64,000 nucleotides of DNA, from assembly GCA_002437245.1 (NCBI GenBank), contig DJOQ01000034.1, positions 17,362 to 81,361 of the forward strand. Reading direction: 5' to 3'. The DNA is from Ruminococcaceae bacterium UBA6434 (GTDB taxonomy: Bacteria; Bacillota; Clostridia; Oscillospirales; Acutalibacteraceae). Made by a program: the position numbers and the translations under genes. How positions within the stretch are numbered: the first letter of the stretch is position 1; each line of letters starts with the position of its first letter. This document shows positions 59,983-64,000 of this stretch, in pieces. The notes beneath the pieces were generated by a model. The model was not told the origin of the DNA, made no database searches, and saw nothing but the letters and a program-made list of their open reading frames with translations.

Positions 59983-60708
59983 ATGAAACATTATCCCGGC
60001 TATTTGCCGAAGAGCCATAAAATACTTTGGCTCGTCATTCGTGTCGCTTTAATGCTTTGGGGAATTTACGGTATTTTTCACGGCTCAGTGGTGGAATTTC
60101 TCGAGGCGATATTTGCCATTCTTTTTACTCATCTTTGGGATTATTTCCAGGTGTTCGGCGGCAGGTCGTTTATTATAAGAATCGGCTACGAAAATCAGAC
60201 CATGCTCAACGTGTTTATATTTGTATGCGTTGTAATAGGCTCTACTCTTAATAACAGAACCGATTTCGGCAGCTTCGACATAATAACTCACACCTGCTCC
60301 GGCTTTATTTCGGCGTGGTTCGGCTATGATTTTGCGGTTCTCATGCAGGAGAAAAATTACTCAAAGCTCTCTCCGGCGCTTGCCGCGATGTTCGGCCTTT
60401 GCTTCTCGCTCGGCATTGACGTCGGCTGGGAAATATATGAATTTACCATGGACCGACTTTACGGCCTTTCGCTTCAGTGCTCTTCGCCGACAACGGATTA
60501 CGGCCTTATAGATACAATGGGCGATTTTATATGTGCCGCAAGCGGCGCGCTTGTAGGTATGTTTGCAGTGGCGTTTTACAGAAACGGCGTTATCGGCAGG
60601 CATAAAAAAGAAATCCGTGCAAAGCTTATGAGAGAGAAAGAGGAGGAAAAGCTTAAACGGCAGCTTCTTGACGAGTATCTTAAATCACGTAAAGATAATA
60701 ACATCTGA
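59983..60708 (+). CDS. YjdF/DUF2238-like polytopic membrane protein
   Basis: A 241-residue membrane protein with about six helices up to residue 205 and a charged, coiled-coil-like basic/acidic C-terminal tail (KEIRAKLMREKEEEKLKRQ). The pattern FDIITHTCSGFISAWFGYDF and GIDVGWEIYEFTMDRLYG followed by DTMGDFICAASGAL resembles the DUF2238/YjdF family (conserved H, WE-x-YE and DTxxD elements that could bind metal), whose function is unknown. The ATG is 15 bases after the preceding stop; AAAGGA lies 12 bases before it. Middle gene of the operon. Confidence 0.7.
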   Translation: MKHYPGYLPKSHKILWLVIRVALMLWGIYGIFHGSVVEFLEAIFAILFTHLWDYFQVFGGRSFIIRIGYENQTMLNVFIFVCVVIGSTLNNRTDFGSFDIITHTCSGFISAWFGYDFAVLMQEKNYSKLSPALAAMFGLCFSLGIDVGWEIYEFTMDRLYGLSLQCSSPTTDYGLIDTMGDFICAASGALVGMFAVAFYRNGVIGRHKKEIRAKLMREKEEEKLKRQLLDEYLKSRKDNNI

Positions 60709-60729
60709 CTTAAAACGGGGGTTTACCGG

Positions 60730-61614
60730 TTGAAAAAAGCTGTAATTTTGTTAATAACAGTCCTTACGGCGGCGCTGGCTTTTTCGTCGTGCAATAAAAA
60801 AAGCTCCGTTACGGTAAACGGCGTATCCGTTTCCGAGGGTGTTTATAACTATTATTATGATATAGAAAAAAATTCCGACGGGGATAAGTCGCAGCAGGAG
60901 ATCTCCGATGCAGCGCTTTCGGATGTCGCGACTTACGTTGCGGTAAATTCGGAATTTAAAAACCGCGCTCTTGCGCTTTCGTCGGAGGATAAAAATATAA
61001 TTTCGCAGAATGTCAATAATTATTGGCACGTCTTTTCCGAATATTACAAAGCTATCGGCGTATCAAAGCAGGACATTCAAAAAATCGAAGAGAGCAAAAA
61101 ATACAAGGACGCCGTTATGGCGGATTATTATTCCGAAAACGGCGAAGAACCTGTTACCGACAGCGAATTACGCTCATATTTTGCAGAGAATTTTATCGCG
61201 TTTAAGGCTGTTACGGGCTATCTCCCGTCCGGCGGAGACACCGAGGAGCTTGAAAAGCAGTCGCTGTTGCAGAACTTTACGCAGTATGCGGGCGCTATAA
61301 ATGACGGTGCCGGTATAGACGAGGTCGGAGCGGCTCTCGAAAATGCAAATACCGATTCCGACACCGTTGTAATAGGGCGAAACGATACCTCATACCCCGA
61401 CGGCTTTTTTGACAGCGTTTCCGCCATAGAGCCGGGCAAGGCAGGGGCTTTTATTGCAGGCGACTATGTCTATATAGTCAGCCGTGAGGATATAAGCGGA
61501 AACGAAGACCTGTTTTCAACATATCGCGTCAAATGCCTTAAAGAATTTCGCGGCGAGCAGTTTGACAAAAAGCTTGCGGAGATTTCAAAGGCTTATAAAG
61601 CGGTAAAAAAGTAA
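60730..61614 (+). CDS. SurA/PrsA-like lipoprotein lacking a clear PPIase domain
   Basis: A 294-residue lipoprotein, lipobox FSSC with C21. The mature start VTVNGVSVSEGVYNYYYD resembles the N-terminal chaperone module of SurA/PrsA-type foldases (VNG...S), followed by helices to about 155. The remaining 140 residues occupy the position of a parvulin domain, but I cannot see its usual HILV and GDLG motifs, so it may be a chaperone-only or pseudo-PPIase protein. The start is TTG at 60730 with a GGGGG stretch upstream. Last gene of the operon before a strong terminator. Confidence 0.65.
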   Translation: MKKAVILLITVLTAALAFSSCNKKSSVTVNGVSVSEGVYNYYYDIEKNSDGDKSQQEISDAALSDVATYVAVNSEFKNRALALSSEDKNIISQNVNNYWHVFSEYYKAIGVSKQDIQKIEESKKYKDAVMADYYSENGEEPVTDSELRSYFAENFIAFKAVTGYLPSGGDTEELEKQSLLQNFTQYAGAINDGAGIDEVGAALENANTDSDTVVIGRNDTSYPDGFFDSVSAIEPGKAGAFIAGDYVYIVSREDISGNEDLFSTYRVKCLKEFRGEQFDKKLAEISKAYKAVKK

Positions 61615-61637
61615 AAAAGTTTATACGGTATATATGC

Positions 61638-61673
61638 AAAAGACCGATTCGCCTTGGCGAATCGGTCTTTTTA
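61638..61673 (+). terminator. Bidirectional terminator between the envelope operon and hslO
   Basis: A perfect 16-bp stem (61638-61653 with 61656-61671; AAAAGACCGATTCGCC and its complement) with a two-base gap at the tip, so effectively a four- or six-base loop; T run on the + strand. Confidence 0.93.
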
Positions 61674-61686
61674 TGCGTATTTTAAT

Positions 61687-62568
61687 TTAATTTTGAACTC
61701 CCTTGAGCATTTTTTGGATTTCTTCTTTTGAGAAATGGTATTTTTTGTGGCAGAAGTTGCAGACAACCTCCGTGGTGTCGTCCTCCGCCATTTCCGAAAG
61801 TCCGCTTTTTCCTGTGGCAATCAGAGCTCTTTCAACCCGTTCACGCGAACAATTGCAGCGGTAAGCCGTAGATGTCTCATCGAGCATTTGCAGGTTGAAT
61901 TTTGAAAGCGCTTTTCTGCAAATATCCTCGGGGGTGAGCGAGTCGGAAAGCATTTTTGTGACGGGGGGCAGGTCTTTAATACTCTCTTCAACCTTTGTTA
62001 TGACGGTGTCGTCCGCCGTGGGGAGCAGTTGTATCATAAATCCGCCGGCGCATATTATTTCGCCGCTGTCGTGTTCGGTGAGAACGCCGAGCGCACATAC
62101 CGTGGGTATCTGCTCGCTCACGGCATAATATGAAGTTATGTCCTCGGCAATTTCGCCCGAAACTATCGGTGTGCTGCCGATATACGGCTCTTTAAGCCCG
62201 AGGTCTTTAATAACGGTGACAAAGCCGTCCTTGCCGACAGCTCCGGCTACATCGAGTTTGCCTTTTTTATTGAGGGGCAAAGAAATATCGGCTTTGCCTA
62301 TGCAACCTCTGACGTATCCCTCCGAGTCTGAAACCGCCAGAACCGTTCCGCACGGACCTCCTCCGTTTATTTTTACCGTAATCGAATCGTCTTTTCCTTT
62401 AAGAGTGCTGCCCATCATGGTGGCTGCGGTAAGCATTCTGCCGAGTGCGGCGGAACATACCTTTGACGTGCCGTGTATGGAACGCATTTCGCGCACTATA
62501 TCGGTACTGTCGGTAGCCATTACGGAAAGAGTGCCCTCTTCATCTATCATTCTTACGAGTTTACCCAT
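61687..62568 (-). CDS. hslO: Redox-regulated chaperonin Hsp33
   Basis: A 293-residue cytosolic holdase activated by oxidation. The N-terminal domain has GRMLTAATMMGSTLKGKD and GYVRGCIG; the C-terminal zinc switch is C238-x-C240 ... C270-x2-C273 (CNC and CNFC), all present, so redox control should be intact. The frame extends upstream, but the ATG at 62568 follows GGAAAGG and overlaps the methyltransferase gene by eight bases, suggesting coupled translation. Confidence 0.96.
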   Translation of the reverse strand: MGKLVRMIDEEGTLSVMATDSTDIVREMRSIHGTSKVCSAALGRMLTAATMMGSTLKGKDDSITVKINGGGPCGTVLAVSDSEGYVRGCIGKADISLPLNKKGKLDVAGAVGKDGFVTVIKDLGLKEPYIGSTPIVSGEIAEDITSYYAVSEQIPTVCALGVLTEHDSGEIICAGGFMIQLLPTADDTVITKVEESIKDLPPVTKMLSDSLTPEDICRKALSKFNLQMLDETSTAYRCNCSRERVERALIATGKSGLSEMAEDDTTEVVCNFCHKKYHFSKEEIQKMLKGVQN

Positions 62569-63310
62569 TTTTTCTGCCTTTCCGAGCCGCAAACACAGCT
62601 CTCTGTGAATTGTCGCTTATAGGTTTGTTGTCATATCCGTCATAAATCCCTATAATTTCAAAGCCTGTCTCGGCGAGAGCGTTTTCGATGTCGCAAAGGT
62701 TATATGCGCGTTCGGAAAAGCTCTCCGAATATCTTTCGTAAAGCCCGTTTTCGGTCTCGGTAAAGAAGTCAAGATCAATGTTTACCGTGTCGCCGTCAAG
62801 GCTGTTTTGCCACGCGCATAAGGCGTCGTCGTTTTCGTAGATAAAAGCATTGTTGCCGAGTACTTTTTTGTGCTTGTAAAGAGTGTTTACGTCGAAAACG
62901 AAAATTCCGCCCTCCTCCGTAAAAAGCGAAACGAGGGAGAATACTTTTTTTATTTCGTCAAGACTTTTGAGGTGATTCAGGCTGTCGAGCGTGCATACGG
63001 TGCAGATGATAGTGCCGTAAAGGTTAAGCTGTGTCATGTCCTGACACAAAAAGAGTATGTCGACATTTTTATCCGCAGCCTTCTGCTGCGCTTCCGACAG
63101 CATCTCCGGCGACAGGTCGGTACCTATTACGGAGTACCCTTTTTCGGAGAGGCGCACCGCAAGAGAGCCCGTGCCGCACGCAAGGTCAAGCAAAAGCCCC
63201 CCGTTTATCCCGTCGCGGGATAACAGGGAGCATACAAATTTTTCTATTTTGTCATAATCCACGTCGTCTGTGAAACTGTCGTAGAATTCCGCAAAATAAC
63301 CGTAGCTCAT
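62561..63310 (-). CDS. Class I SAM-dependent methyltransferase
   Basis: A 249-residue methyltransferase. It opens MSYGYFAEFYDSFTDDVDY, motif I is LLDLACGTGSLAV, motif II is in GTDLSPEMLSEA, and CQDMTQL follows. It belongs to a broad group with unknown substrates. It starts two bases after the yerC stop with a poor ribosome binding site and overlaps hslO by eight bases, so expression is coupled to both. Confidence 0.85.
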   Translation of the reverse strand: MSYGYFAEFYDSFTDDVDYDKIEKFVCSLLSRDGINGGLLLDLACGTGSLAVRLSEKGYSVIGTDLSPEMLSEAQQKAADKNVDILFLCQDMTQLNLYGTIICTVCTLDSLNHLKSLDEIKKVFSLVSLFTEEGGIFVFDVNTLYKHKKVLGNNAFIYENDDALCAWQNSLDGDTVNIDLDFFTETENGLYERYSESFSERAYNLCDIENALAETGFEIIGIYDGYDNKPISDNSQRAVFAARKGRKNG

Positions 63311-63312
63311 AT

Positions 63313-63609
63313 TTATTTATCTTTTTTCTCAACGCGCTCAAAGATTTTTTCATAACCGTTGCAGCCGAATTGCAGTGAACGGTTGACACGGCTTATTGTA
63401 GCAGTGGAGGCGCCAGTCTCTTTGACGATATCGCTGTAAACGCGCTCGTCTGAAAGCATTTTGGCAACGACTATTCTCTGCGAGATTGCTTTAAGCTCCG
63501 TTACGGTGCAAAGGTCCTCAAAGAAATCATAACATTCTTCGCGCGTTTTTAATGAGAGTACGCAGTCGAAAAGAAAATCGGTATCAGCGTTTTTTAATTT
63601 ACTGTTCAT
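63313..63609 (-). CDS. yerC: YerC/TrpR-like DNA-binding protein
   Basis: A 98-residue helix-turn-helix protein of the TrpR-like YerC/YecD family. LKTREECYDFFEDLCTVTEL, then ISQRIVVAKMLSDERVYSDI and the recognition helix ETGASTATISRVNRSL are diagnostic; length matches Bacillus YerC (104). Tryptophan is not known to be its ligand, and its targets are unknown. The frame extends upstream by 49 codons, but the ATG at 63609 matches the family start; the SD (GGA) is weak. It heads the yerC-methyltransferase-hslO unit. Confidence 0.9.
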   Translation of the reverse strand: MNSKLKNADTDFLFDCVLSLKTREECYDFFEDLCTVTELKAISQRIVVAKMLSDERVYSDIVKETGASTATISRVNRSLQFGCNGYEKIFERVEKKDK

Positions 63610-63829
63610 AATAATTCCAATGCCTTTCGTGCCGCGGATATTTTTGTTCTTACAGGGCACCTTACCGCGGCAAACCAAAGGTGCCGAAACAGCCGCATAT
63701 TTAATTTCTGCGGAGTTGGATTTAATGTAAAAATCATCGGCAAACTCTAAATGCATTTGCCGAATTACTTATGTATTTTAGCACATTAAATCTTAAAAGT
63801 AAACATAAAAGAAAGAAATAACAAAAATC

Positions 63830-63858
63830 TTTACAAACCATATAATGTAGTATATAAT
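63830..63858 (+). promoter_or_regulatory. Upstream promoter of the tRNA gene at the window end
   Basis: TTTACA (63830-63835), 17-base spacer, TATAAT (63853-63858), about 115 bases before the tRNA. Confidence 0.7.
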
Positions 63859-63912
63859 AAAACGGTACCGAGACCTAAAAAATAAAAAATTTAAATTTTT
63901 TGCAAATTAGTG

Positions 63913-63941
63913 TTGACATCGGGCTTAAAATATGTTATCTT
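63913..63941 (+). promoter_or_regulatory. Proximal promoter of the tRNA gene at the window end
   Basis: TTGACA (63913-63918), 17-base spacer, TATCTT (63936-63941) with a TG one base before it (extended -10), ending 33 bases before the tRNA: tandem with the promoter at 63830. Confidence 0.85.
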
Positions 63942-63974
63942 ATTTCAGCCGTCAGAAAACGGCGGCTAACAAAT

Positions 63975-64000
63975 GGGAGCATAGCTCAGCTGGGAGAGCA
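63975..64000 (+). tRNA. tRNA gene, 5' 26 bases only (isotype not determinable)
   Basis: GGGAGCATAGCTCAGCTGGG and the next six bases give an acceptor 5' strand and a canonical D arm (AGCTCAGCTGGGAGAGC, box A). The window ends before the anticodon. Similar 5' ends occur in Val, Ala and other clostridial tRNAs, so the isotype is left open. Two promoters precede it. Confidence 0.9.

Noticed and set aside
1..64000. CRISPR array, prophage or insertion sequence
   Set aside because: No regularly spaced repeats, cas genes, phage structural genes, transposases or integrases were seen on either strand.

Overview
The window reads as a chromosomal segment of a spore-forming member of the Clostridia (Firmicutes), probably an Oscillospirales/Ruminococcaceae-type gut or rumen bacterium. 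The basis is the sporulation genes (SpoVT, a SpoVB/YabM-type flippase, a PdaB-type deacetylase), Bacillus-like gene neighbourhoods (rny-ymdB; yloU-fakA-recG; glmU-pth-mfd; spoVT/yabM/mazG), the aspS-gatCAB amidotransferase route, lipoproteins with Thr/Glu-rich linkers, FeoA/FeoB with a Cys-rich FeoB partner, and frequent TTG start codons. The assignment is by gene content only. I see no prophage, insertion sequence, plasmid gene or CRISPR array; almost all of it looks like stable core genome.

Layout. 1-7.7 kb (+): end of an M18 aminopeptidase, dtd, a glyoxalase-II-like hydrolase, hemZ, a uridine-kinase-like enzyme, a SpoVB-like flippase, mazG and HU. 7.7-9.3 kb (-): corA then spoVT, whose Shine-Dalgarno sits in a 16-bp hairpin. 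9.5-12.5 kb (+): a DUF3892 protein and feoA-feoB-FeoB-associated protein behind a palindromic operator. 12.5-17.4 kb (-): a small DUF1540 protein, pdaB, a zinc-ribbon membrane protein, a GH51 arabinofuranosidase and an LCP cell-wall ligase. 17.6-21.2 kb (+): a pyrophosphatase-like/Nudix fusion, a small exporter, fucO and a YlmH-like S4 protein. 21.2-22.0 kb (-): a lipoprotein and a 39-residue hydrophobic peptide. 22.3-30.7 kb (+): a glmU-like gene with an eroded uridylyltransferase domain, pth, mfd, glycerate kinase, rplM-rpsI and a YhhN protein. 30.8-34.0 kb (-): an HD hydrolase, tcdA, a [2Fe-2S]-type Rrf2 regulator, a membrane protein and tRNA-Leu(CAG). 34.4-37.7 kb: an acyltransferase, a HAD phosphatase, a PAP2 phosphatase and a 2[4Fe-4S] ferredoxin. 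37.9-41.8 kb (+): potABCD. 42-52 kb (+): rny-ymdB, a solute-binding lipoprotein, yloU-fakA-recG and an M23/LysM/G5 peptidase. 52-58 kb (-): aspS-gatC-gatA-gatB and a HAD phosphatase. 58.2-61.6 kb (+): an unrecognised three-gene envelope operon. 61.7-63.6 kb (-): yerC, a methyltransferase and hslO. The window ends 26 bases into a tRNA gene.

How the genes work together. Several modules are complete: ferrous iron uptake (FeoAB plus partner), polyamine uptake (PotABCD), tRNA-dependent Asn/Gln formation (AspRS with the His-type anticodon-domain signature plus GatCAB), RNA turnover and signalling (RNase Y/YmdB) and exogenous fatty-acid activation (YloU/FakA, FakB not seen).

The parts least explained by known biology are the 58.2-61.6 kb envelope operon (a predicted seven-bladed propeller lipoprotein, a YjdF/DUF2238-like membrane protein and a SurA-N-like lipoprotein), the SD-sequestering leader of spoVT and the terminator-like hairpin overlapping the pdaB start, the two domain-degenerate enzymes (GlmU-like, PPase-Nudix) and the 39-residue peptide gene. 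None of these is proven to be a new system; they are the best candidates.
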